Of a stretch of 17,948 nucleotides of DNA, positions 7,006 to 14,544 are shown piece after piece. Numbering within the stretch: the stretch's first letter is position 1; each line of letters opens with the position of its first letter. A model generated the notes under the pieces. The model did no database searches and was not told the DNA's origin. It saw only the letters and a program-made list of their open reading frames with translations. A program made the position numbers and the translations under genes. The stretch comes from UBA5794 sp965368815 (GTDB taxonomy: Bacteria; Actinomycetota; Acidimicrobiia; Spongiisociales; UBA5794), in contig CBDUOH010000044.1 in the NCBI GenBank assembly GCA_965368815.1, positions 1-17,948 of the forward strand, in the 5' to 3' direction.

Positions 7006-8283
7006 GCGGGAGACCGCGAGGTCCCTGATCGCGGCCATGTCATGCTTCCCGTTCGACAGCATCGGGATCGAATCCACGGTGACCCATTTCTTGGGTACCT
7101 CTCGGCGGCGGAGGACCTGACGAATCTCCCCATCCAGGGCATCAATCCGTCGTGACGTATCAACCACCACCACGACGGCTGTGCCCCACTCGGGATCCGG
7201 CACCCCGACTGCCACCGCGTCGTTGACTCCCCCGATCGATCTTGCGGCGTCGGTCACCGTGGACAGGAACACATTCTCCCCGCCGCTGAGGATCATGTCG
7301 TCAATCCTTCCGTGGACGGTGAGGCGTCCGTCGGTGGTCATGCTCCCGAGGTCACTCGTGAGAAATGGTCCGGTCCTCGGCGGCTCTCCGAAGTAGCCGG
7401 GGCTCACGGTCGGACCATCGACCTCGATACGACCAACCGATCCGGTGATGGCCGTCTGGCCCGCACCGGCGACGATGCGCACATCGACGCCCTCGAGGGG
7501 GAAACCGACGCTCGGATCGTCGGGGTCATCGGGTGCGGTGCTCGTCGCGATCTGCGAAGTCGTTTCGGTTGCCCCGTATGACCGCAGCAGCGTGACGCCG
7601 TGTTGGGCAGCAGAGATTCTCAGGTCAGGAGGGGTCCGAGCACCACCGATCAGCAGGAATCTGAGCGCTGCGAGTTCTTCTGGATCGGCGCGCATCAATC
7701 GATACGCCATGGTGGGGACCATCGAAGCAACGGTCGGCTGCGATGTCTGCATGAACCGGGGCAGATCGAGATTGAACGGTGCCATGGCCACCGACCCGCC
7801 GGCCTCGAATGATCGCCACAGGATGCTGAGGCCCCCAACATGGTCGATCGGGAGACAGAGGAGCCAACGGTCGTCGGGACCGGTATCGAGACGATCACGT
7901 GAGGCAGCCACGGACGCCTCGATATTGGCCGACGAGATCCGAACGATCCGTTGGGATCCCGACGAACCCGAGGTCGCGACGCAGACTGCATCGTCGGACA
8001 CGGACCCGGCATCGAACACCGGGGCCCCGGCGCGGTGAGGGAGCGGAACGGATCCGGCCGCCGACGTCGCGAGGATTTCCGCGATGCTCCCGAGTTCAAG
8101 GGTCGCACGGACGGGTACGAGGCGCCCCTCGGAGCTGCTGGCCGCAAGTACAGCGGCGCGGGAGCGCACCATGTCCCAGAGGCCACCGTACGTGATGGAT
8201 CCTCCGGGTGTGACGATGCACAGGCGCGCGGGATCAGCTGCGGCGCGCTCTTGGAGCCAACGAATCGGGGTCTGGGTCGGCAT
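7003..8283 (-). CDS. menE: o-succinylbenzoate-CoA ligase
   Basis: This is a 426-residue adenylate-forming enzyme expected to activate o-succinylbenzoate to its CoA thioester for MenB. Motifs run in family order: the phosphate-binding loop TSGSSGSQR (104-112, with Arg in place of the usual Lys), YGATETT (236-242), the ATP-ribose Asp311 in SDLG, Arg326 in GRIDDM, SGGENVF (333-339) and the catalytic Lys413 in NGKHD. The assignment to MenE rather than another acyl-CoA ligase rests on its compact size and its head-to-head placement with menB. Two ATGs are possible, 8289 and 8283. I chose 8283 because TACTGT ends exactly 7 bases before it and neither start has a Shine-Dalgarno. It is followed at 10 bases by the SDR-like gene. 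Confidence 0.88.
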   Translation of the reverse strand: MPTQTPIRWLQERAAADPARLCIVTPGGSITYGGLWDMVRSRAAVLAASSSEGRLVPVRATLELGSIAEILATSAAGSVPLPHRAGAPVFDAGSVSDDAVCVATSGSSGSQRIVRISSANIEASVAASRDRLDTGPDDRWLLCLPIDHVGGLSILWRSFEAGGSVAMAPFNLDLPRFMQTSQPTVASMVPTMAYRLMRADPEELAALRFLLIGGARTPPDLRISAAQHGVTLLRSYGATETTSQIATSTAPDDPDDPSVGFPLEGVDVRIVAGAGQTAITGSVGRIEVDGPTVSPGYFGEPPRTGPFLTSDLGSMTTDGRLTVHGRIDDMILSGGENVFLSTVTDAARSIGGVNDAVAVGVPDPEWGTAVVVVVDTSRRIDALDGEIRQVLRRREVPKKWVTVDSIPMLSNGKHDMAAIRDLAVSR

Positions 8284-8289
8284 GGTCAT

Positions 8290-8296
8290 TACAGTA
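8290..8296. promoter_or_regulatory. Candidate bidirectional -10 element between menE and menB
   Basis: The seven bases TACAGTA carry a TANNNT hexamer on each strand. TACTGT on the minus strand (8296-8291) is 7 bases before the menE ATG at 8283. TACAGT on the plus strand (8290-8295) would start menB mRNA near 8302, leaving a leader of about 21 bases that contains the menB Shine-Dalgarno. The whole gap between the two start codons is only 40 bases. No -35 is obvious on either strand. Confidence 0.4.
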
Positions 8297-8314
8297 CCGT
8301 CGGTCGACGTTGTC

Positions 8315-8320
8315 GGAGGA
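8315..8320 (+). promoter_or_regulatory. menB ribosome-binding site
   Basis: GGAGGA at 8315-8320 ends 3 bases before the GTG at 8324. It decides the start of menB over an upstream in-frame ATG at 8282, which overlaps the menE start and has no Shine-Dalgarno. Confidence 0.7.
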
Positions 8321-8323
8321 ACC

Positions 8324-9214
8324 GTGGTCTCAGAAATATTCGAGCCGAGCCGGTGGACTCCCGTCGAGGCATTCCGGTTCGAGGACATCACGTACCATCG
8401 CGCTCGGGACGTCGGCGCAGTGCGGATCGCTTTCAACCGTCCAGAGGTCCGCAACGCGTTCCGTCCCAAGACGGTCGACGAGCTCTATCAGGCACTCGAC
8501 CACGCGCGGATGACGTCTGATGTGGGATGTGTGCTTCTCACCGGCAACGGCCCATCACCGAAGGACGGGGGGTGGGCCTTCTGCTCAGGCGGCGATCAAC
8601 GAATCCGCGGCAAGGACGGCTACCAATACGAGGAGGGGGCCGATGCCGATGCCGCGGGGCTGGGACGCCTGCACATACTTGAAGTCCAGCGACTGATCCG
8701 ATTCATGCCCAAAGTGGTCATCGCTGTCGTACCCGGGTGGGCTGTGGGGGGAGGACACAGCCTGCATGTCGTGTGCGATCTCACCCTCGCGTCCCAAGAA
8801 CATGCGATCTTCAAGCAGACCGATGCCGATGTCGCAAGCTTCGACGCCGGATACGGGTCGGCCCTTCTCGCCCGCCAGGTCGGCCAGAAACGGGCACGGG
8901 AGATCTTCTTCCTCGGTCGTGACTACAGCGCCCAGGACGCCTTCGACATGGGCATGGTGAACGCCGTCGTCCCACACGGCGAGCTTGAAGCCGTCGCACT
9001 CGAATGGGCGGGTGAGATCACCACGAAGAGCCCCACCGCGCAAAAGATGCTCAAGTACGCGTTCAATCTTCCGGACGAGGGGATCGTGGGCCAGCAGCTG
9101 TTCGCTGGCGAAGCCACCAGACTCGCATACGGAACCGAGGAGGCCGAGGAAGGACGAAACGCATTCCTCGAGAAGCGTCCGCAGGACTTCTCGCGGTTCC
9201 CGTGGCAGTTCTGA
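8324..9214 (+). CDS. menB: 1,4-dihydroxy-2-naphthoyl-CoA synthase
   Basis: This 296-residue crotonase-fold enzyme closes the second ring of the naphthoquinone from o-succinylbenzoyl-CoA. From memory, long stretches match mycobacterial MenB, including FNRPEVRNAFRP, TGNGPSPKDGGWAFCSGGDQ, HILEVQRLIRFMPKVV and GGGHSLHVVCDLTLAS. CSGGD (87-91) and GGGHS (142-146) form the oxyanion and CoA regions. QTDADV puts Asp167 where bicarbonate-dependent MenB enzymes have Gly, marking the actinobacterial, bicarbonate-independent type. SFD gives the conserved Asp174. The GTG start is set by a Shine-Dalgarno at 8315-8320. The stop TGA is itself the beginning of the menA ribosome-binding site, so translation of the two should be linked. 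Confidence 0.96.
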   Translation: MVSEIFEPSRWTPVEAFRFEDITYHRARDVGAVRIAFNRPEVRNAFRPKTVDELYQALDHARMTSDVGCVLLTGNGPSPKDGGWAFCSGGDQRIRGKDGYQYEEGADADAAGLGRLHILEVQRLIRFMPKVVIAVVPGWAVGGGHSLHVVCDLTLASQEHAIFKQTDADVASFDAGYGSALLARQVGQKRAREIFFLGRDYSAQDAFDMGMVNAVVPHGELEAVALEWAGEITTKSPTAQKMLKYAFNLPDEGIVGQQLFAGEATRLAYGTEEAEEGRNAFLEKRPQDFSRFPWQF

Positions 9215-9224
9215 GGATCGCCTC

Positions 9225-10097
9225 GTGACGAACAGATGGGTCATTGCCGCCCGCCCTGCAACGCTTCCGGCAGCGGTCGCTCCTGTCATCGTGGGAACTG
9301 CAAGCGCATGGAGTGACACCGTCGCAGCCCTCTTGCCGTTGGTCGTCATCCTCGTTTCAGCGCTCGCCATCCAGATCGGGGTCAACTACGCCAATGACCT
9401 CGCCGATGCACACAAAGGAGCCGACACCCACGAACGCATCGGCCCGATGCGGGCTGTGTCGGCGGGTCTCATACGCCCGGCAGAGATGAAACTCGGCATC
9501 GCTGTGGCTTTCGGCATCGCGGCAATCGGTGGCTTGTATCTGGCGTGGTATGCAGGCTGGGTCATCATCGCCATCGGTGTCATCTCCATCATCGCCGCGC
9601 TCGGTTACACCAATGGACCCATCCCCTACGGCTACTACGGGCTCGGCGAGCTCTTCGTTTTCATCTTCTTCGGATTGGTTGCCACCGTCGGCACCCGGTA
9701 CGTGTACGACATGTCCACACCTTCGGAGGTCTGGGTGGGTGGTGTGGTCATGGGACTCCTCGCCGCCGCGATCCTGGAGGCGAACAACATCAGGGACATC
9801 GAAACGGATGCAGTTGCCAACAAGCGCACGCTTGCGGTCATCCTCGGGCGGGCAAACGCACGACGGCTGTTCACCCTCACCCTCCTGGCCGCCGCCATCA
9901 CCATCTCATTCGGCGCACTGACCGGACTCCTTCCGGCGATGTGCCTCATTGCGCTGGTCGTGGCACCTCTCGGGATCCCGCTTGTCCAGACCGTGAACAC
10001 CGCAACAACGGGACCGGAGCTCATATCGGTCCTCAAGGGCACGGCGCAGCTGCAACTCCTCGCTGCCCTGATGCTGGCGCTCGGCATCGTCTTTTGA
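9225..10097 (+). CDS. menA: 1,4-dihydroxy-2-naphthoate polyprenyltransferase
   Basis: This 290-residue UbiA-superfamily membrane enzyme attaches the polyprenyl chain to DHNA to give demethylmenaquinone. Two Asp-rich, Mg-diphosphate-binding motifs are present: NDLAD at 57-61 within NYANDLADAHKGAD, and NNIRDIETD at 187-195, followed by KRTLAVILGR as in other MenA proteins. About eight hydrophobic segments span the chain. The GTG start at 9225 is supported by TGAGGA at 9212-9217, ending 7 bases upstream and overlapping the menB stop. A longer in-frame opening from 8985 runs through menB and is a shadow. It lies between menB and menD on the same strand. Confidence 0.94.
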   Translation: MTNRWVIAARPATLPAAVAPVIVGTASAWSDTVAALLPLVVILVSALAIQIGVNYANDLADAHKGADTHERIGPMRAVSAGLIRPAEMKLGIAVAFGIAAIGGLYLAWYAGWVIIAIGVISIIAALGYTNGPIPYGYYGLGELFVFIFFGLVATVGTRYVYDMSTPSEVWVGGVVMGLLAAAILEANNIRDIETDAVANKRTLAVILGRANARRLFTLTLLAAAITISFGALTGLLPAMCLIALVVAPLGIPLVQTVNTATTGPELISVLKGTAQLQLLAALMLALGIVF

Positions 10098-10134
10098 CGG
10101 TGGCCTTCGAATCCACGATTGGTTCGGTGGTCGG

Positions 10135-10140
10135 TAGGCT
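10135..10140 (+). promoter_or_regulatory. Candidate -10 element for leaderless menD transcript
   Basis: TAGGCT at 10135-10140 is 6 bases before the ATG at 10147, within the 49-base gap after menA. menD may therefore have its own start in addition to read-through from menB-menA. No -35 at 16-18 bases was found, and no good Shine-Dalgarno is present. Confidence 0.45.
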
Positions 10141-10146
10141 CGCCGC

Positions 10147-11793
10147 ATGAATCAGCCCGACGCGACTGCACTCGCGCTGCGTGACTTTGTCGCCGAACTC
10201 GTAAGCGCTGGCATCACGACAGCGTTCGTTTCCCCCGGTTCACGCAACACGCCGGTCACGCTGGCTCTCGCAACGCATCCCGACATCGCCGACGTGTCCA
10301 TCCGCGATGAGCGGTCCGCCGGATTCATGGCGCTCGGCTTCGCAAAGGCAACGGGCACGCCTGCGCTGGTCGTGTGTACGTCCGGTTCAGCAGCAACGCA
10401 CTACTTCCCATCCGTCGTCGAAGCCGACCAGTCAGCAACTCCGATGATCGTCGTGACGGCTGACCGCCCGATCAGACTCCGAGGCACGTTCAGCCCCCAA
10501 ACCATGGATCAATCCGACCTGTACGGAAGCCACGTCAAAGCATCTCTCGATCTCGACGTCGGGGTCATCGGACTCCCCGGTACCGCCTCGGCCGTCGTCT
10601 CGACAGCAGTGGACGGCATCCCCGGACCTGTTCACATCAACATCCCGCTCGACGAGCCGCTCACACCGGACGCGATTCCCCCGGCCGCCCGCATCGAATC
10701 CTCCGGTCGTACTGCGTCGGAGTCATCGGCACCCCGACTTGGCCTGCGTGACGGTCAGCGCGTTCTCATCATCAGCGGTGGTTTCCTCGGCTCCGGGTTC
10801 CCGCCACAGCTCGGGGCGTTCGCAGAACAGCTTGGCGCTCCATTGCTTGCTGATCCACAGGCACGACCGGCATCTGGATCCACCATCGTGCACGCTGACC
10901 TACTTGCTTCTGCTGGCGCCCTCGATCTCGAACCTCCCGACGTCGTGCTCAGATTCGGATCGCTGTCGCCTTCCAAAGCCGTCTCGCAGTGGCTTGAGTC
11001 GTGTGAAGTGCCACAGATCCTGATCAACCGGTCCCGGCTCTCGGATCCGTTCGGCGCTGCGACCCATATCGAGGCTCACCCTCGCGATGTCATTGCAGCC
11101 GGGGTTACGGTGAAGGCCGATCCGGGCTTTCTCGAGGCTTGGCAGGAACTCGACTCGCTCGCCGCACGGGCGATCGAGCCGATCCTCGAAGGTACGTTCC
11201 CTTCCGAGCCTCTGATCGCAGCTCTCACCGTCCGTCACGTGCCTACTGACTCGGTTGTCTATGTCGGGTCCTCCATGCCGATCCGCGACATCGACACATT
11301 CGGAGGGGTGCGTTCCGACGTCACGGTGATCGGCAATCGTGGTGTCAACGGCATCGACGGCACGATCAGCTCCGCGATAGGTTGCGCGGTGTCAGGAGTT
11401 CCGACCACCGTACTTGTCGGAGATGTGGCGGCGCTCCATGACGCGACGGCCCTCGCCGAGGCTGCAAGGCTCGGTGCACCGCTGCGCATCGTCGTGATCA
11501 ACAACGACGGCGGCGGCATCTTCTCGTTCCTGCCCCAGCACAGGTCCGGCACCGTGTCCCACGACCTGTACGAACGACACTGGGGCACGCCGCACGGACT
11601 GTCCCTCACGACAATCGCCGATGCAATGGGTCTGGCTGCGACCACCGTCGGTTCGGCGGCAGATTTCTCCACCACCCTCTCGACTCCGATCCGCCCGAGC
11701 CTGATCGAGATCGGGACCGACAGGACCGCCAATCTCGAGCTCCATGATCGTGTGCGTGAAGCTGTGCGTTCTGCTCTAGGACGCGGTCAGTAG
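10147..11793 (+). CDS. menD: SEPHCHC synthase (MenD)
   Basis: This 548-residue thiamine diphosphate enzyme joins isochorismate and 2-oxoglutarate to form SEPHCHC. The N-terminus has the MenD-typical SPGSRNTPVTLAL, and DERSAGF places Glu55 where the cofactor-activating Glu sits in known MenD proteins. CTSGSAATHYFPSVVEA and TADRP are also family-typical. The ThDP/Mg motif runs from Gly425-Asp426 to Asn452-Asn453, ending NNDGGGIFSFLP. Length matches the 550-residue family norm. It is the last gene of the menB-menA-menD block. Its 3' end overlaps the convergent menF by 18 bases, so the enzyme making isochorismate and the enzyme using it are encoded tail to tail. Confidence 0.97.
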   Translation: MNQPDATALALRDFVAELVSAGITTAFVSPGSRNTPVTLALATHPDIADVSIRDERSAGFMALGFAKATGTPALVVCTSGSAATHYFPSVVEADQSATPMIVVTADRPIRLRGTFSPQTMDQSDLYGSHVKASLDLDVGVIGLPGTASAVVSTAVDGIPGPVHINIPLDEPLTPDAIPPAARIESSGRTASESSAPRLGLRDGQRVLIISGGFLGSGFPPQLGAFAEQLGAPLLADPQARPASGSTIVHADLLASAGALDLEPPDVVLRFGSLSPSKAVSQWLESCEVPQILINRSRLSDPFGAATHIEAHPRDVIAAGVTVKADPGFLEAWQELDSLAARAIEPILEGTFPSEPLIAALTVRHVPTDSVVYVGSSMPIRDIDTFGGVRSDVTVIGNRGVNGIDGTISSAIGCAVSGVPTTVLVGDVAALHDATALAEAARLGAPLRIVVINNDGGGIFSFLPQHRSGTVSHDLYERHWGTPHGLSLTTIADAMGLAATTVGSAADFSTTLSTPIRPSLIEIGTDRTANLELHDRVREAVRSALGRGQ

Positions 11794-13092
11794 GTTCATC
11801 AGCGGAACCAGTTTGAGCCGGGTCTCGTCCAATTCGGCGGTCGGTTCGGAACCCTCGACGATGCCGGCACCAGCGAATAGATGGGTCGTCGTCCCTCGGA
11901 TCAAGCCGCACCGCAGGCCAATCGCAATTGCACCACCGCCGGAGGAGTCGACCCAGCCGAGTCCCCCGGTGTACCAGCCCCTGTCGATCTCCTCGATGTC
12001 CTCGATGAGCGCAATGGCCGCTTCGGTTGGCACACCACCGACAGCAGGCGTCGGATGCACGGCATCCAACACATCGAAGAGCCCGACGCCGTCCGCAACC
12101 GAACCCTCGATGACCGTCGACAGGTGCTGCACACTCGCCATCTTCTTCAGCGACGGCTCGTCCGGAACGACGATCGGGGACACGAGCGGCGCCAGATTGA
12201 CAGCCATGTCCGCAACCACGAGATCGTGCTCCCTGCGATCCTTCGGCGAGGACATCAGTCGCTCCCCGATCGCATCATCTTCGGCGGAACCTTCGCCTCG
12301 CGGAGCGCTCCCGGCGAGCGGGTTGGCCCGGAATACGCCCTTGCGAACGGATGCGAGCAGTTCAGGGCTCGCGCCCATGAAGACGGCGTCACCCGACTTC
12401 CATGCGAAGTTGTAGCACTCGGGGTAGGAGCGGACGAGGGACCTGAACATCCGCAGAATGGGAGGAGGTTGGCTCGAGCGTACGACAACGGATCGTGCGA
12501 GCACGACCTTGTCGACCTCACCGCCAGCGATCGCGGACAACGCCTTTCGCACCTGATCGGCCCAGACCCCCACCGCGGGACGCGATTCCGTCGAGTGATC
12601 CCCGGTGTCGACAGTCGCCGCCCACCCGGGGTGTCGCATCGAGCCCAACAGCTCGAGGGTCGGCTCGGCGTCCTCACCTTCCGGGATCACGACGGTCACC
12701 GTCGCACCCGATTCCGTACCTTCGATCCCGATGCGAGGCACAAACACCTCGGCGGCGGCATAGCCGGCCCAGACGTCGCTTTCGTGGGGCTCATCGAGAA
12801 AGGAGAAACCAACGAACGCCTTCACATCCCCGAGGCCGCGCTCGGTCACCGCAGATTTGAGGATATTGAACCGTCCCTGCCCCGAGGCTGAGGCCCGCCA
12901 GGCAGTGCCCAGACCTGCCAGCCGAACACCGTCGGGCGCCGAGAAAGCCACAGCCCTGTCGACGAGAGCGGCGCCCGTCCTTGCGAAGTCGAAGGGATCA
13001 TTGTCAGTCGCAATCGAAGCAACCCGGGGGCCCGTGCTTCGGCCCAGCTTCGCCGACAGGTCGCTCATCTGCTGTTCGGTGAGAAGTCGCAT
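11776..13092 (-). CDS. menF: Isochorismate synthase
   Basis: The product is a 438-residue chorismate-binding enzyme converting chorismate to isochorismate, the first committed step of menaquinone synthesis. The general-base Lys195 is in GEVDKVVLAR. FMGASPELLASV, NPLAGSAPRGEG (257-268), HPTPAVGG (346-353) and the metal-binding C-terminal segment GAGIVEGSEPTAELDET all fit the isochorismate synthase group. Salicylate synthase or EntC-type siderophore enzymes share these motifs, but the menD neighbour argues for MenF. The ATG at 13092 forms a TGATG overlap with the hydrolase stop, which fixes the start and implies translational coupling. It closes a four-gene operon led by the acyl-CoA synthetase/acetyltransferase. 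Confidence 0.93.
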   Translation of the reverse strand: MRLLTEQQMSDLSAKLGRSTGPRVASIATDNDPFDFARTGAALVDRAVAFSAPDGVRLAGLGTAWRASASGQGRFNILKSAVTERGLGDVKAFVGFSFLDEPHESDVWAGYAAAEVFVPRIGIEGTESGATVTVVIPEGEDAEPTLELLGSMRHPGWAATVDTGDHSTESRPAVGVWADQVRKALSAIAGGEVDKVVLARSVVVRSSQPPPILRMFRSLVRSYPECYNFAWKSGDAVFMGASPELLASVRKGVFRANPLAGSAPRGEGSAEDDAIGERLMSSPKDRREHDLVVADMAVNLAPLVSPIVVPDEPSLKKMASVQHLSTVIEGSVADGVGLFDVLDAVHPTPAVGGVPTEAAIALIEDIEEIDRGWYTGGLGWVDSSGGGAIAIGLRCGLIRGTTTHLFAGAGIVEGSEPTAELDETRLKLVPLMNLLTAS

Positions 13093-13922
13093 CAGGCGAT
13101 GGTAGGGCCGACCTGCGGGCCGTCGATGACCGACGCGATGCACGCACCGACGATCTCGGGACCCTCCATCGGGGCGAGGTGACCGAGCTCATCAAGGATC
13201 ACGAGATCGGCACGAGCGAATTGATTGAGCAACGATCCAAGGTACGGATCCTGATGTGAGTCCGATCGTGCCCCCGTCACGACCGTGACGGAACACGAGA
13301 TCTGATCGAGACGGTCCCACGTGTCGACGTTGGACCCCTCGCGGTAGAAGTCCGCCTCGACCCACGGCTCACAACGCAAAGTCCACCCATCCTCGGTCTG
13401 GGCGAACCCGTGATCCACATACAGCCGGAGGACTTCCGGATCCCAGTCCGCGAACGGTCCCGCGCCGAACCTTTCTCGCGCGTCGTCGCGTGACGAGAAC
13501 GAGCGTCGTCGCCTCTCGGCGCCTGCGGCAAGCGGGATATCACGCCGCTCATACGGCGGAGGGAAGATGATCGGCTCGATCAGAATCAGCTGCGAGAACG
13601 TCCCCGGTGCAAGGATCTCGGCACGGGCGATGGCCGCACCGCCGCTCGAATGCCCGATGCCGACCGGCTGGCCGGCGCCGTCCAGAACCACGAGCACATC
13701 ACGTGCAAGGGCATCCCAGTCGAATGGTCCAGGATGGGGAGCCGATTCGCCGTGTCCTCTCTGATCGAGCCACGTGACCCTCAGAGCTGGGTTCTCAGCC
13801 TGTACTGGTCGCATCATCGGGACCAGCACTTCCTTGCAAAAGCCCGTTGCGTGGACGACCACGACGTCGGTTTCAGCCGGATCCGCCCCCGTGAAGGCGA
13901 CCGTCGAGGGAGACTCCGTCAC
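13092..13922 (-). CDS. Alpha/beta hydrolase, possible MenH-type enzyme
   Basis: This 276-residue alpha/beta-hydrolase has the nucleophile elbow GHSSGG with Ser92, a likely acid at Asp221 (TGARSDSH) and His248 in ELGHLAPMEGPE. HATGF (24-28) is the oxyanion-hole region and DQRGHGES (53-60) is typical of the fold. The GTG start at 13922 overlaps the CBS gene's stop (GTGA), and its own stop overlaps the menF start (TGATG), so it is locked between them. Position suggests MenH, which eliminates pyruvate from SEPHCHC, and length is close to MenH. Overall motifs look like general esterase or C-C hydrolase members, however, and I cannot verify the MenH-specific arginines. Function is left open. Confidence 0.85.
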   Translation of the reverse strand: MTESPSTVAFTGADPAETDVVVVHATGFCKEVLVPMMRPVQAENPALRVTWLDQRGHGESAPHPGPFDWDALARDVLVVLDGAGQPVGIGHSSGGAAIARAEILAPGTFSQLILIEPIIFPPPYERRDIPLAAGAERRRRSFSSRDDARERFGAGPFADWDPEVLRLYVDHGFAQTEDGWTLRCEPWVEADFYREGSNVDTWDRLDQISCSVTVVTGARSDSHQDPYLGSLLNQFARADLVILDELGHLAPMEGPEIVGACIASVIDGPQVGPTIA

Positions 13923-14533
13923 GCGCCGCTGGTGTCAGCCGTGTCATCGATGCGCCAGGTCAGATCGCTCTGGACCTCCACCACCCCATCAAGCCTTCTG
14001 GCGAGTTCCACCATCAACCGCGCCTCGGTTCTCGTCCCGATCGCGCCCACGAGCGTGACGACACCGTTGGTGACTTCGACATCAACCGTCTCGGGATCGA
14101 CGAACAGGACGCGGCGAATCAGGTCTTCCCGGATCTCGTCTTCGATCAGATCGTCCGGACGGGTGAATGCCGCCACGAAGTCGGCTCGTGAGATGATGCC
14201 CACCAGTCGACCGTCCTCGGCCACCACGAGACGTTTGACGTCCTGGGCCTGAAGGAATCTCGCTGCGCCGATCACGTCCATGTCAGGTGGAATCGTCTTG
14301 ACCTCGGTCGACATCACAGCACCGACCTCGCTCGGCACGACACCTGAGTCGATGCGCTCGATCTCCATGCGGAGGAAGTCCCCCTCGGTGATGATGCCGA
14401 GCACACGGTCTTCGACATCGACCACGGGAAGACCCGAGACCTGATAGCGGAACATCAACCGAGCAGCGTCCCGGATCGAGGTCGTGGGGGCGACCGCGAC
14501 CACGTCAGTTGTCATCAAGTCACGTACGTCCAT
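13919..14533 (-). CDS. Two-CBS-domain plus BON-domain regulatory protein
   Basis: This is a 204-residue soluble protein. Two CBS domains occupy about 1-57 (DLMTTDVVAVAPTTSIRDAARLMF through VLGIITEGDF) and 71-123 (VMSTEVKTIPPDMDVIGAARFL through LVGIISRADF). Together they should form one Bateman module that binds an adenine nucleotide or similar ligand. The C-terminal part (about 135-195, VTNGVVTLVGAIGTRTEARLMVELARRLDGVVEV) is a BON domain, a small alpha/beta fold linked to membrane or protein association. No enzyme domain is attached, so it probably senses energy state and acts on a partner. AGGAGG at 14539-14544 is a strong ribosome-binding site and overlaps the upstream stop codon. The TGA overlaps the hydrolase start. 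Confidence 0.93.
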   Translation of the reverse strand: MDVRDLMTTDVVAVAPTTSIRDAARLMFRYQVSGLPVVDVEDRVLGIITEGDFLRMEIERIDSGVVPSEVGAVMSTEVKTIPPDMDVIGAARFLQAQDVKRLVVAEDGRLVGIISRADFVAAFTRPDDLIEDEIREDLIRRVLFVDPETVDVEVTNGVVTLVGAIGTRTEARLMVELARRLDGVVEVQSDLTWRIDDTADTSGA

Positions 14534-14538
14534 CGAAG

Positions 14539-14544
14539 CCTCCT
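14539..14544 (-). promoter_or_regulatory. CBS-BON gene ribosome-binding site overlapping upstream stop
   Basis: AGGAGG reads on the minus strand from 14544 to 14539, 5 bases before the ATG at 14533. It shares two bases with the TAG stop (14545-14543) of the acyl-CoA synthetase gene. Ribosomes finishing the upstream gene sit on this site, which favours coupled translation. Confidence 0.8.

Noticed and set aside
8084..8323. Upstream starts for menB, including ATG 8084 and ATG 8282
   Set aside because: They overlap menE in antisense, add residues unlike MenB, and lack a ribosome-binding site; GGAGGA points to GTG 8324.
10094..10099. TTGACG as a -35 for menD
   Set aside because: It is 35 bases from the TAGGCT hexamer, about twice the normal spacing, and lies across the menA stop codon.
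11881..12891. Open frame of 336 codons on the plus strand, antisense to menF
   Set aside because: It lies wholly inside menF, its product is rich in Arg, Asp, His and Gly with no recognisable fold, and it fits the GC-rich codon shadow of a real gene.
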